This document shows, piece after piece, positions 8,941 through 17,319 of a stretch of DNA of 64,000 nt; positions within the stretch are counted from its first letter, which is position 1, and every line of letters starts with the position of its first letter. Source of the stretch: Bradyrhizobium sp. in8p8 (GTDB lineage: Bacteria; Pseudomonadota; Alphaproteobacteria; Rhizobiales; Xanthobacteraceae); the NCBI RefSeq assembly GCF_000426845.1, contig NZ_AUGD01000004.1, forward strand, positions 62,001 through 126,000, in the 5' to 3' direction. A program made the translations under genes and the position numbers. Under the pieces are notes generated by a model that searched no databases, was not told the DNA's origin, and was given only the letters and a program-made list of their open reading frames with translations.

Positions 8941-10034
8941 GCACGCATTCGTCCCGCCGCAGCTTCCTTGGGCACGCCGCGGCGGGATTTTCCACTCTCG
9001 CCGTCTCCCGCCTCGCGCAGGCGCAGGCCGCGGCCGAGCCGCCGCCAAGAACGGCTCAACGCGCGCTTCAGGTCGAGCACGCGGTCGCAGAGCCCGTCAG
9101 CGTCGAGGTCAATGCGCGCCCCATTCCCAATTTCGAGCCGCGCGACCGCTCGCGCACGCGCTTCGGCTCGCTGGACTATCGCAGCGGCCTGGTGCTGACC
9201 TCGCCCTATCGCGGCTTCGGCGGCCTGTCCGGCCTCCGCTTCCTCGACGGCAAGGGCGAGCGCTTCCTCGCCATCTCGGACCAGGGTGGCTGGTTCACCG
9301 GCGCCATCCGCTATTCCGGCCGCGAGATGACCGGACTTGCCGATGTCGAGGCCGCGCCGGTGCTGGGCCCCGACGGCCGGCCGATCACCGAGAAGAAGCT
9401 CTGGTACGACACCGAGTCGCTCGCGCGCGACGGCAATCTCGTCTATGTCGGGCTCGAGCGCGTCAACCAGATCCTGCGTTACGATTTCGCCAAGGGCGGC
9501 ACGCGCGCCCGCGGCGAGGCGATCGCCATCCCGCCGGCCCTGCGCAAGCTGCCCTACAACAAGGGGCTGGAGGCGATGGTGGCCGTGCCGAAAGGCAAAG
9601 ACCAGAAGTTGCCGCTCGCGGGCAGCCTGATCGCCTTCTCCGAGCGCGCGCTCGATGCCGACGGCAATCTCATCGCCTTCCTGATCGGCGGCGCCTCGCC
9701 CGGCCAGTTCAGCGTGCGGCGCACGGAGACCTACGACATCAGCGATGCCGTGCTGCTGCCATCGGGCGAGCTGCTCATCCTCGAACGCAAATTCTCCTGG
9801 TTCACCGGCGTCAACATCCGCATCCGCGCGATCCCGCTGAAATCGATCGCGCCGGGCGCGCTGGTCGACGGTCCCGCGCTGTTCGCCGCCGATCTCGGTC
9901 ACGAGATCGACAACATGGAAGCCATCGACGCCCACGTCACGAGCGAAGGCGAGACGGTGCTGACGCTGATCTCCGACGACAATTTCTCGATGCTGCAGCG
10001 GACCCTGCTGCTGCAATTCACGCTGACGGAGTAG
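8937..10034 (+). CDS. Tat-exported esterase-like activity of phytase family protein
   Basis: 365 residues with a GTG start overlapping the cobT stop (GTGA). The N-terminus has a twin-arginine signal ([19 protein letters not shown], cleavage near AQA), so a folded, periplasmic protein is expected. The body reads like the phytase-like beta-propeller family (PF13449): [53 protein letters not shown] and [13 protein letters not shown]. The substrate is not known, and a link to cobalamin synthesis is only positional. Confidence 0.82.
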   Translation: MSTHSSRRSFLGHAAAGFSTLAVSRLAQAQAAAEPPPRTAQRALQVEHAVAEPVSVEVNARPIPNFEPRDRSRTRFGSLDYRSGLVLTSPYRGFGGLSGLRFLDGKGERFLAISDQGGWFTGAIRYSGREMTGLADVEAAPVLGPDGRPITEKKLWYDTESLARDGNLVYVGLERVNQILRYDFAKGGTRARGEAIAIPPALRKLPYNKGLEAMVAVPKGKDQKLPLAGSLIAFSERALDADGNLIAFLIGGASPGQFSVRRTETYDISDAVLLPSGELLILERKFSWFTGVNIRIRAIPLKSIAPGALVDGPALFAADLGHEIDNMEAIDAHVTSEGETVLTLISDDNFSMLQRTLLLQFTLTE

Positions 10035-10187
10035 GGCAGTCTGTCTCGGTGGGGACGCTGGCTTGCTTCAAACCGCCATTGCGGAAATGCACGCCCGGGC
10101 TACCCCCCATTCCCGCCGCGCAGCTGGCAATCCGCCGCGCGCCCACTACACTCTCCCGCATCATCCTCCTTCCCCGGAACTCCCCGC

Positions 10188-11300
10188 ATGAGCGTCCTGT
10201 TTTCCCCGATCAAGCTGCGCGGCCTGACCCTGAAGAACCGTCTCGTGGTGTCGCCGATGTGCCAGTATTCGGCCGAGGACGGCGTCGCCAATGACTGGCA
10301 CTTCACCCACATCAACAATCTCTGCCTGTCGGGCGCGGCGATGTTCTGCATCGAGGCGACCCATGTGGAGGCGATCGGCCGCATCACCCCGGGCTGCCTC
10401 GGGCTCTACAGCGACGCCTGCGAAGCCGCGCTGAAGCCGATCCTCAACTCGGTGCGCAGATATTCCTCGACCGCGATCGCGATGCAGCTCGCCCATGCCG
10501 GCCGCAAGGCCAGCAGTGCCAGGCCGTGGGACGGCGGCCAGCTGATTCCGGTGAGCGAGGGCGGCTGGCAGACCGTCGGCCCGTCGGCGGTGCCGCACAA
10601 GGAGGGCGAGGCCGCCCCGCTCGCGCTCGATGAAGCGGGCCTGAAGCGCATCCGCGAGGCCTTCGTCGATTCCGCCAGGCGCGCCGCGCGGCTCGGCATC
10701 GACGCCATCGAGGTGCACGGCGCGCACGGCTATCTCCTGCATCAATTCCTGTCGCCGATCGCCAACAGGCGCACCGACGAATATGGCGGCAGCCTCGAGA
10801 ACCGCATGCGCTTCCCGCTGGAAGTGTTCGACGCGGTCCGCGCGGCATTCCCCGCCGACAAGCCGGTCGGCATGCGGGTGTCGTCGACCGACTGGGTCGA
10901 GGGCGGCTGGGACCTGGCGCAGACCATCGCGTTCGCGAAAGCCTTGAAGGCGCGCGGCGTCGACTGGATCGATGCGTCCTCCGGCGGCGTCTCGCCGCTG
11001 CAGAAGATCCCGCTCGGCCCCGGCTACCAGGTGCAGTTCGCGGACGCGATCAAGCGCGAGACCGGCCTGCCCACCATCGCCGTCGGCCTGATCACGGAAG
11101 CGAAGCAGGCCGAAGAGATCGTCGCATCGGGCAAGGCGGACATGGTCGCGCTCGCCCGCGGCATGCTCTACGACCCGCGCTGGGCCTGGCACGCCGCCGC
11201 CGAGCTCGGCGGCCAGGTCGAAGCCCCGCCGCAATACTGGCGCTCGCAGCCCTCGACCCAGAAGGAGCTGTTCGGCAAGACCACGTTCGGCGCTAGGTAG
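10188..11300 (+). CDS. NADH:flavin oxidoreductase, old yellow enzyme family (YqjM-like)
   Basis: 370 residues forming an FMN TIM barrel. The YqjM-class active site is visible: SPMCQYSAEDG with the redox-tuning Cys near residue 25, QLAHAGRK, the substrate-binding His pair in VHGAHGYLLHQFLSPIANRR, and the phosphate-binding IAVGLITEAKQAE with ALARGMLYDP. Such enzymes reduce activated C=C bonds of enones, nitro compounds or other electrophiles with NAD(P)H. It stands alone between the phytase-like gene and a repeat, so its physiological substrate is open. Confidence 0.93.
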   Translation: MSVLFSPIKLRGLTLKNRLVVSPMCQYSAEDGVANDWHFTHINNLCLSGAAMFCIEATHVEAIGRITPGCLGLYSDACEAALKPILNSVRRYSSTAIAMQLAHAGRKASSARPWDGGQLIPVSEGGWQTVGPSAVPHKEGEAAPLALDEAGLKRIREAFVDSARRAARLGIDAIEVHGAHGYLLHQFLSPIANRRTDEYGGSLENRMRFPLEVFDAVRAAFPADKPVGMRVSSTDWVEGGWDLAQTIAFAKALKARGVDWIDASSGGVSPLQKIPLGPGYQVQFADAIKRETGLPTIAVGLITEAKQAEEIVASGKADMVALARGMLYDPRWAWHAAAELGGQVEAPPQYWRSQPSTQKELFGKTTFGAR

Positions 11301-11320
11301 GCAGCGCGCTGCCGCCCCCC

Positions 11321-11434
11321 GTCATTGCGAGCGCAGCGAAGCAATCCAGCATCCCTCCACGGAAAGACTCTGGATTGCTTCGCGGAGCCTGTCATCGGGC
11401 CGCGCGAAGCGCCGACCCGTTGGCTCGCGATGAC
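11321..11434. repeat. Palindromic intergenic repeat (gtcattgcgagcgcagcgaa type)
   Basis: GTCATTGCGAGCGCAGCGAA and CAATCCAG on the left are mirrored by CTGGATTGCTTCGC and CTCGCGATGAC on the right. The same type occurs at 35628-35706 and 37118-37205. The 260-base gap around it holds no gene. Confidence 0.75.
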
Positions 11435-11560
11435 AATAGCAGGCAGGCGTGCACAAGGTGATTCAGGTGTTCTTCACCCCTCCGTAACTCCCCCGAGCTT
11501 CCACGGCCCGCCAAACTGGCCTAACCTTCCGCGAAACCAGAGGCAATGGAGGGGCTGCCC

Positions 11561-11968
11561 ATGCGTTATCCTGTCCGCAAAGCGGCTCACATCTTCGAGC
11601 GCGTCGGCCTTGCGATGGCGGGCGCCGCCTGCGGGCTGTTCGTCGGCGCCCATGTCGGGTCGGCTATACCGATGCTGACGACGCAGGGCTTCCTGCTGCT
11701 GATGATGCTGCTCGGCGCCATCGGCTTCTATCTCGGCATCGACACGCCGCAGATGCCGTTCGACGATGCGCACAGCCAGATCGACGCCGCCGAGTTCATG
11801 AGCGCCGCCGGCACCCTGTTTGCGACGCTCACCGCCTTCGTCTCCGTCGTCGTCATCGTGCTCCGGCTCGACCCGCACATGACCTGGACCTGGCTGGTGT
11901 TCGCCGGCTGGCTCGCCGGCGTGGTCATGCAGATCGTCGCCGGCGCAAAGGCGAGGATGCGGAAGTAG
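11561..11968 (+). CDS. Small membrane protein, function unknown
   Basis: 135 residues with four predicted TM segments (VGLAMAGAACGLFVGAHVG, QGFLLLMMLLGAIGFYLGI, LFATLTAFVSVVVIVL, WLVFAGWLAGVVMQIVAG) and a basic C-terminus ARMRK. This ATG is preferred because GGAGGGG lies 7 bases upstream; an in-frame ATG at 11546 would add five residues. An acidic loop (DTPQMPFDDAHSQIDAAEF) separates TM2 and TM3. I do not recognise the family. Confidence 0.7.
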   Translation: MRYPVRKAAHIFERVGLAMAGAACGLFVGAHVGSAIPMLTTQGFLLLMMLLGAIGFYLGIDTPQMPFDDAHSQIDAAEFMSAAGTLFATLTAFVSVVVIVLRLDPHMTWTWLVFAGWLAGVVMQIVAGAKARMRK

Positions 11969-12012
11969 CTGCGGTCGTGGTGCGAGAGGTCGCGCCGCGA
12001 GCACACTGCGTT

Positions 12013-12166
12013 CCCTCCCCCCTTGTGGGGGAGGGCTAGGGAGAGGGGTAGCCACCCGGCGTGCTGTATCGAGTTCGGGGAGACATGTTGCCGCTGCTCG
12101 CACGCGACGAACACCGTTTGCTGAGCCACCCCCCTCCCCAACCCTCCCCCACAAGGGGGGAGGGAG
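12013..12166. repeat. Inverted repeat of two G/C-tract hairpins
   Basis: A CCCTCCCCCCTTGTGGGGGA unit at 12013 is repeated in reverse complement ending at 12166, with about 70 bases between. Each unit is itself a hairpin. This is an intergenic repeat in a 355-base gap (11969-12323) that holds no gene. Confidence 0.65.
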
Positions 12167-12222
12167 CAGGGCGGAGCACGTGGCTCGACCTGCGCTCGGA
12201 GGCTCGAAGAGCGATGTCCCCT

Positions 12223-12327
12223 GGAGCGTTTTCGAGCGAAGTGGGTACCGGTTTGCGTAAAGAAAACGCGTCAAGACAACAATCCAGAGCTTCGGTTCGG
12301 ATTCAATCAGAACCGAAAATGCTCTAG
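12223..12327. repeat. Rhizobiales-type interspersed repeat (ggagcgttttcgagcgaagt type)
   Basis: Begins GGAGCGTTTTCGAGCGAAGT and ends ACCGAAAATGCTCTAG, with TTCGGTTCGGATTCAATCAG inside. From memory this is a repeat found in many copies in Bradyrhizobium and relatives. It abuts and overlaps the stop of the PilZ gene by 4 bases, so it supplies the end of that gene and possibly its terminator. Confidence 0.7.
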
Positions 12328-12575
12328 AACACCACGCCCACGCGCGTGCCGCGCTTCCACGCGATCCGGCAGCGCTTCTTGGTGTTGACGTGCAGGAGCT
12401 CGAAGCGATCGGGAATCTTCACCTGGCCGCCGAGATCGACGCAGGCTCCGCCGGGCGAATAGTCGATCAGCGTGCAGGGGATCACCGGCGCGCGCGGGTC
12501 GGTGATGATCTTGGCCTGCCGCGACACCAGCCCTGCGGGCTTCACGCGGGTAAATCGGCGCGGATGCTGTGGCAC
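12324..12575 (-). CDS. PilZ domain protein
   Basis: 83 residues, essentially one PilZ domain. The N-terminal Arg pair motif (QHPRRFTRVKPAG) and the second motif IDYSPGGACVDLGG (fitting D/N-x-S-x-x-G) are the c-di-GMP-binding elements; CRIAWKRGTRVGVVF closes the barrel. Single-domain PilZ proteins act as c-di-GMP-responsive adaptors, though the target is not evident. The last codon lies within the flanking interspersed repeat. Confidence 0.85.
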   Translation of the reverse strand: MPQHPRRFTRVKPAGLVSRQAKIITDPRAPVIPCTLIDYSPGGACVDLGGQVKIPDRFELLHVNTKKRCRIAWKRGTRVGVVF

Positions 12576-12746
12576 GTCTCCTCCAAGTCCGCAGGTTCGC
12601 GGTGATCGTGCCGAATGATCGCAAGGAGATGATGCGATCCGGCTAAGGCGCGGAGGAGAATTTTAATGAAAAGTGTCGGCGAACCGGGAAAGCGGCGGTA
12701 GCTGGCCACCCGCCAGGGGAGGGTAAGGGACAGCGTGCCGCGATCC

Positions 12747-14078
12747 TCACGCCTCCGCCGTCTCCCCCGCCGCCAGGTCCGCCCCCGGCTCCACCGGCAT
12801 CGGCACGGTCACGTAGTCCTTCGGCATGTTCACCGGCCGGTAGTCCGGCTCCACCGCCATCCGCTTCAGCACGCTCTCGTGCACATGCGCTCCATCGGGA
12901 ATCACGCGCGGCTCGGCGTCGGGGATGTAGAAGCCGAGCACCACCTTGCGCTCCGGCCATTCCCTGTATGTCGCGCGCTTCGGCACATATTCCAGCAGGC
13001 GCCAGGCCCAGTTCATGGAATCGTGCAGCGTGCCGGTCTTGCCGGTGAAGGCGGGCGCCACGTAGTGGAACGGCGAGTTCTTGCGCTGGACGCCCCAGGC
13101 GAGCTGGTTCACGGTGCGCGGGTTGAACTTCAGCCCGGCCTTCGCGGCCTCCGCGATCATCCACAGCAGCGGATATTTCGATTGCCCGCTCTCCGCCTCG
13201 GGATAGCCGCCGCCAACGTCGCCATGCACGCCGGCGAACCACACCTGCCGGATGTCCTGCGCCACCTTCTTCTCGTCGGGCACGTAGCGGTTGCTCCAGA
13301 ACTCCTGCGGCTCGCAATATGTGTTCAGGCGGAACATGCGACGGCGCTCGTCGATCGCGATCGCCTGCCGGAAGGTCCTGACGCTGGGATTGCGCCGCGT
13401 GAAGGCGAGCTCCTCCAGGCTCGGCAAGAACAGGCGGTCGGGGCGCGGCACGATCACGCTGGCCACGCTGTCCCATACGCCGACGAAGTGGATGGTCGGC
13501 CACCGCGTCGAGGTGATGCGCGCGAACTGCGCGGCGAGGTCGAACTTGTCCTTAGGGACCGGCCCGCTCTCGTCGAACGCGACGTCCTCGACGTCGGCGG
13601 CATCGTTGCCGTGCCCGGTGCCGGAATATTGCTTGTAGGCGATCAGCCCTGAGCCTGCGAGGTTCGCCTGCTCCGGCGAGATCAGGCCGATCTTGTGGAT
13701 CAGCCCCGCCAGCACGCGCACCGTGTAGGCCCCGCGCGAGAAGCCGAACAGGTAGATCCTGTCGCCGGGCGCGTAATGCTGGACCAGGAAGCAATAGGCC
13801 GAGAGCACGTTGTCGTCGAGCCCGTAGCCGGTGGCGAGCCCCAGCACCATGTTGACGTTGGCCTTGAAGCGGTGCCACGTCGTCGGCTCCGTCACCGTGC
13901 CGACCCCGGGATCGTAGAACACCAACTGCCGCGGCTGCGTCCTGTCCGTCTTGCGCAGGCAGCGATAGAGCTTCAGGACGTTGGAGATGTTCTCGCTGAT
14001 CTCGTTGCCGGTGCCGTCACAGCAGATGACGAGATGCTTCGGCTCGGGCTTGCGATCGGTGGTGTGCGCAGGGTCCAT
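12747..14078 (-). CDS. DUF2235 alpha/beta-hydrolase family protein
   Basis: 443 residues. The N-terminal KHLVICCDGTGNE and IYLFGFSRGAYTVRVLAGLI (nucleophile elbow G-F-S-R-G) define DUF2235. VWDSVASVIVPRP and WFAGVHGDVGGGYPE carry the further Asp/His-containing motifs. Some members (Tle1-like) are type VI secretion phospholipase effectors; others are stand-alone housekeeping hydrolases. No VgrG, PAAR or immunity gene is next to it, so an effector role is not supported here. The C-terminal 30 residues are Pro/Ala-rich. Confidence 0.85.
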   Translation of the reverse strand: MDPAHTTDRKPEPKHLVICCDGTGNEISENISNVLKLYRCLRKTDRTQPRQLVFYDPGVGTVTEPTTWHRFKANVNMVLGLATGYGLDDNVLSAYCFLVQHYAPGDRIYLFGFSRGAYTVRVLAGLIHKIGLISPEQANLAGSGLIAYKQYSGTGHGNDAADVEDVAFDESGPVPKDKFDLAAQFARITSTRWPTIHFVGVWDSVASVIVPRPDRLFLPSLEELAFTRRNPSVRTFRQAIAIDERRRMFRLNTYCEPQEFWSNRYVPDEKKVAQDIRQVWFAGVHGDVGGGYPEAESGQSKYPLLWMIAEAAKAGLKFNPRTVNQLAWGVQRKNSPFHYVAPAFTGKTGTLHDSMNWAWRLLEYVPKRATYREWPERKVVLGFYIPDAEPRVIPDGAHVHESVLKRMAVEPDYRPVNMPKDYVTVPMPVEPGADLAAGETAEA

Positions 14079-14155
14079 GAGGTGCGCCTCCGAGGGATGC
14101 TACCGGGGCGAGTATAGCGGAGAATTGGGTGTTTGCCGAACATTACCCTGCGTCA

Positions 14156-14998
14156 TCAATCGTCACTGTTACTCACTAAGAGCAATTGGATCCCTAACGC
14201 CCACAGTTCGAGTCCAAGTGCAGCGCCGACGGCATCCTCTGGGCTTCTCGCTTCCTCCTTAAGACGGTTAAGTCGTTCATTTCTCTGCGCGCGACGGCGA
14301 TCGTCGGGTGTGCGCGACGAGCCCTTATGACTCAGGAATGCGCTTGCCTCCCGAAGCTGATGCCGCCTTATCTCCGATCGACTCTCAAGACCTTCATAGA
14401 CGTGCCAAACCGCGTCTCCTAAGCGTCGTTCGTCGCTGCTCAACCGTTCGCGAATTTTATTCTCTATCAATCCAAGGCGCATCTCCTCAATTTCAGATGG
14501 CTCAGAGCAAACGTGAACGGATGATCGATCGTACACGATCCGATGAATGCCGTCTGGAGAGCTCTTTGCGACCAGTGCTTGCCTTATGCTGGTCGGGGAG
14601 ATCACTATTGACTGATTTAGTACCTCTTTCTTTTCAAAGAGGTCAGCATACTGAGGCCAATCGGCGAATCGAGGCGCCACATAATATGCTTCGGCTCCGT
14701 CCATTTCAGCCTTTAGAAGCGTCTCAAATTGCCCATCAGGTTCGGCAGTATCTATTGAAAATCGGAAAAACGGTCTCTGAACTGCTGGAGCTGGAAAACG
14801 TTTATCGGTACGTACAAATCTCTCTACCGATTGTCCAAGTTTGAACTGAAGAAGGAGCGCAAGGCCCGGTTTGTCAAACCTTACATCGAACCCAAGCCCC
14901 TTCTCTTGAATTAGGCTTGGTAAGAAAGGGACTGTCTTGATGCCTAGGCCTGAAAGAAGGTCTTCCGCTTCTCGTGTTACGCCGTACGGCCGTAACAA
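14156..14998 (-). CDS. Hypothetical protein, possible PD-(D/E)XK-type nuclease of a decayed defence island
   Basis: 280 residues from a TTG start; starts further upstream in frame are possible. Residues about 33-57 read EKGLGFDVRF, a short spacer, then LALLLQFKLG. An acidic residue followed by a Q-x-K strand resembles a PD-(D/E)XK variant core, and from memory LLLQFK occurs in uncharacterised defence-island proteins. Later parts (FFRFSID, AEAYYVAPRFADW, NQSIVISPTSIRQAL) fit that unnamed family. The last 80 residues are charged and helical. It overlaps the methyltransferase remnant by 125 bases in another frame. The DNA is AT-richer than its surroundings, which suggests transfer. The nuclease role is inference. 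Confidence 0.5.
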   Translation of the reverse strand: MLRPYGVTREAEDLLSGLGIKTVPFLPSLIQEKGLGFDVRFDKPGLALLLQFKLGQSVERFVRTDKRFPAPAVQRPFFRFSIDTAEPDGQFETLLKAEMDGAEAYYVAPRFADWPQYADLFEKKEVLNQSIVISPTSIRQALVAKSSPDGIHRIVYDRSSVHVCSEPSEIEEMRLGLIENKIRERLSSDERRLGDAVWHVYEGLESRSEIRRHQLREASAFLSHKGSSRTPDDRRRAQRNERLNRLKEEARSPEDAVGAALGLELWALGIQLLLVSNSDD

Positions 14999-15503
14999 TC
15001 TTGGCGTTTGGGATGAAAGTCCCTCGGATAGTATTCTCTCCTACCACGTAGGCAGCGCGGCCCTCGGGCACCAACACCCGGGCGCACTCGCGCACGGACT
15101 GCATCATATCGCTGATGTAGTGAGCAAGAATGGCCTCGTGGCGAGGAGACAGCTTTGGCGTTAACCTCAGGTCACGGATAATTCTCTTTACATTCTCATC
15201 CTCGCGCGCGGCATGATCGCCGCATTCTGTTCCTACGCTTTCGGAACGAATGTCGCCAAGCTCGCCAACTGTATATCCCATCCAGATCAAAGAGAATTTG
15301 CTACAGCGCATGTAATCGATTGCATTGAGATAAGGCGGTGACGTCAAAACCAGATCGATACTGCCGTCCGCGAGAGGTAGCTTTCGCGCGTCGCCGACGA
15401 AATCCATCGGCTTGAGGATCGTCGCGTCAGAGACGCATTGTGGTGCGCCTTTTCCCGCCTCATCATAACAAAACAGGCTGGCGCATCCTTGGCGATGGAC
15501 CTC
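14874..15503 (-). pseudogene. DNA methyltransferase remnant, 5' truncated
   Basis: The frame is open from just after a TGA at 15504-15506. It encodes CYDEAGKGAPQ, then MDFVGDARKLPLADGSIDLV and TSPPYLNAIDYMRCSKFS. TSPPY is the catalytic motif IV of N4-cytosine/N6-adenine methyltransferases, and ARVLVPEGRAAYVVGENTIR is a later conserved block. The SAM-binding FxGxG motif, which should lie upstream in this permuted class, is absent, and the first ATG is at 15407. The same frame upstream of the TGA (to about 15612) encodes an unrelated-looking 36-residue stretch. The end after NAKIV also looks out of frame. Probably non-functional. Confidence 0.65.
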
Positions 15504-15612
15504 TCACACAGCCGTCCTCATAAGGCATTCGATCTTGCTCCGATTAAGCCGTTTAACAAGTTTCTGACCGCTGTAGACCACGTACTCAAGAACTGCATTT
15601 CCAAGAGTCAGC

Positions 15613-16335
15613 TTAACCGTGGTCCCGCAGCGCGAGCATTGCTGGGAGAGGAAAGAAGATATCCTGGCCTGTGTAGGCATCATGCGGTGGGAAGTTGACC
15701 CATTTCTCGTTATCGTTGTCAAACGTGTTGTTAAGGTCTAGCCGGGCGGGGGTTGCCGTCACGCCAATGTAGATACCGTCGTGACTGATAAGCTTTTTGA
15801 TCAGCGCGTTTATCTTGGTGACGTCGCCCTTGTTAATTAGCGCATTCGGTGTCGCGAAATCGGCTTCATCGTCGATAATCACCTTATCGCGGATGCGCTC
15901 CAACTTCTGGTTCAGCTTTGTCAGGTCGCTCGCATTCTTCTTGCAGAAGATGACGTGATATCCCGTAGATAAGGAGTATTCCGGATCTATAACGTCTGAG
16001 AAATTGCGGGCGGCGGGCGAAAGCTTCGACCGTTGGAAGCGGTCCAGATTTTGTTGAAGTAGCTGAACGCTGTCGTTCAGCAGGTGGACCACCACGCGAT
16101 GACCATCATCTAGGAGTTTAGCCGTAAGACAGATCATCATCTCTGTCTTGCCACTCTGGGGTTCTCCATAGATGACAAATGACGAGGTGCCACTCTTAAG
16201 AGTATCGCAAGCGCTTGAAACAGCTGCTTCAATGCATGAGGTCTGCTTGCTTAGCGACTTCAGCCGATTAAGCTGTGTTTGGTATCTATCGCGCTGCTGC
16301 GCAATGGCCCGCAGCTCGGTGATGTCGAGCCCCAA
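15613..16335 (-). pseudogene. SF2-type helicase/ATPase, N-terminal fragment (Z1-like)
   Basis: 240 residues from ATG. Walker A YGEPQSGKTEMM is near residue 58, Walker B VIIDDEADFATPN near 157, and motif III-like GVTATPARLDL near 190. The protein then ends abruptly at a TAA after PAMLALRDHG, so the second RecA domain and the rest are missing. The DDEAD and TATP pair is reminiscent of Z1-domain helicases that accompany methyltransferases in restriction-like systems; that family call is from memory. Its 5' side starts 97 bases past the rpmB terminator. It is likely a 3'-deleted relic upstream of the methyltransferase remnant. Confidence 0.6.
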
Positions 16336-16431
16336 TCGATTGCCCCCTAGTTGAACTATCGTTTTGCACGATCATAGCGAGCATTAGATTCGGGGCAAGT
16401 TAGGCGGAGGTATAATGAGGCTGACCGAGAC

Positions 16432-16460
16432 AAAAACGGCCGGATCTTCCGATCCGGCCG
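16432..16460 (-). terminator. Rho-independent terminator of rpmB
   Basis: Perfect 10-bp stem CGGCCGGATC / GATCCGGCCG with a 4-base loop. On the minus strand it is followed by five T's. It lies 70 bases beyond the rpmB stop and marks the edge of the AT-richer island. Confidence 0.85.
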
Positions 16461-16530
16461 CCACACAAACTCTACTCGGCTAAGCCTACGCCACGCGACG
16501 CAACCTAGCCCCCGCCCAATTTCTGAAAAC

Positions 16531-16842
16531 TCAGCTCGCCTTCTTTTCCGGCGCGGCCGTCGGGCCGACCTTCTTCTGGATGGCGCGCTTCAGCTCGAGG
16601 GCGCGCGGCGACAAATTGTCGGCGTCGGCCTTGAGCAGGAAGGGGTCGAGGCCGCCATTGTGGTCGACGCTCTTGACCGCATTGGTGGAGACGCGCAGGC
16701 GCACGTTGCGGCCGAGAGCTTCCGACTGGAACGTCACGTTGACGAGGTTCGGCAGGAAGCGGCGCTTGGTCTTGATGTTGGAGTGGCTGACCTTGTGGCC
16801 GACGAGGGGGCCCTTGGCCGTCAGTTCGCAGCGGCGAGACAT
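16531..16842 (-). CDS. rpmB: 50S ribosomal protein L28
   Basis: Start [20 protein letters not shown], with GAGGA 7 bases upstream; 103 residues, as in other alphaproteobacteria. [18 protein letters not shown] and [20 protein letters not shown] are the conserved L28 blocks; the C-terminal extension ([14 protein letters not shown]) is basic. Structural protein of the large ribosomal subunit. A strong terminator follows. Confidence 0.97.
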   Translation of the reverse strand: MSRRCELTAKGPLVGHKVSHSNIKTKRRFLPNLVNVTFQSEALGRNVRLRVSTNAVKSVDHNGGLDPFLLKADADNLSPRALELKRAIQKKVGPTAAPEKKAS

Positions 16843-17011
16843 GGTAGAAATCCTCAATCTAAGCCCCCAACGATCTGCGGCCGCCATTCTGGGCGCCACG
16901 GGGGCAAATTCTTTCGTCCTTGCAGGGAGCGGGCGGACGTATAGGGGGGAAGGGGCGTTGCGTCAAGTTTTCGGGGCTGTTGGGACGCGGGTTTTCGTGC
17001 CGCCACCCTGG

Positions 17012-17114
17012 TGTCATCGCCCGGGCTTGACCGGGCGATCCACTACGCCGAGGCGGCGCGGCTGGCCAGAGGAGCCGCGCCGTACTGGATGCCCCGATCG
17101 AGCCGGGGCATGAC
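17012..17114. repeat. Palindromic intergenic repeat (cgggcttgaccgggcgatcc type)
   Basis: TGTCATCGCCCGGGCTTGAC and GGGCGATCCACTACGCCG on the left mirror GATGCCCCGATCGAGCCGGG and GCATGACGTC on the right. The rest of the 16843-17319 gap shows no gene; it must carry the rpmB and DUF3108-gene promoters. Confidence 0.7.
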
Positions 17115-17319
17115 GTCGGAGAGAGCGGGAGAGGTAGGAGCCCGCGGCAGCCGCCCCATCATCAAAACGGCAATGTTTGTCGCGCCTTACCATCACATAA
17201 AGGGCGTATTCGCGCTTGATGAGTGCAGTGGAGTTCCCGGCCCTTTCGGGCCCGACTACATTGCTTGCCGCGGTTTTTGGCTTAAGTAACAGCGTATCGC
17301 GCTCCGATTGGATTGTTTC

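Noticed and set aside
6943..9048. 701-codon minus-strand frame opposite cobT
   Set aside because: Antisense shadow of cobT; the composition is an artefact of its acidic low-complexity region.
12747..14078. DUF2235 protein as a type VI secretion effector
   Set aside because: No vgrG, PAAR, hcp or immunity-like gene is adjacent and it has no delivery domain; a stand-alone hydrolase is the safer call.
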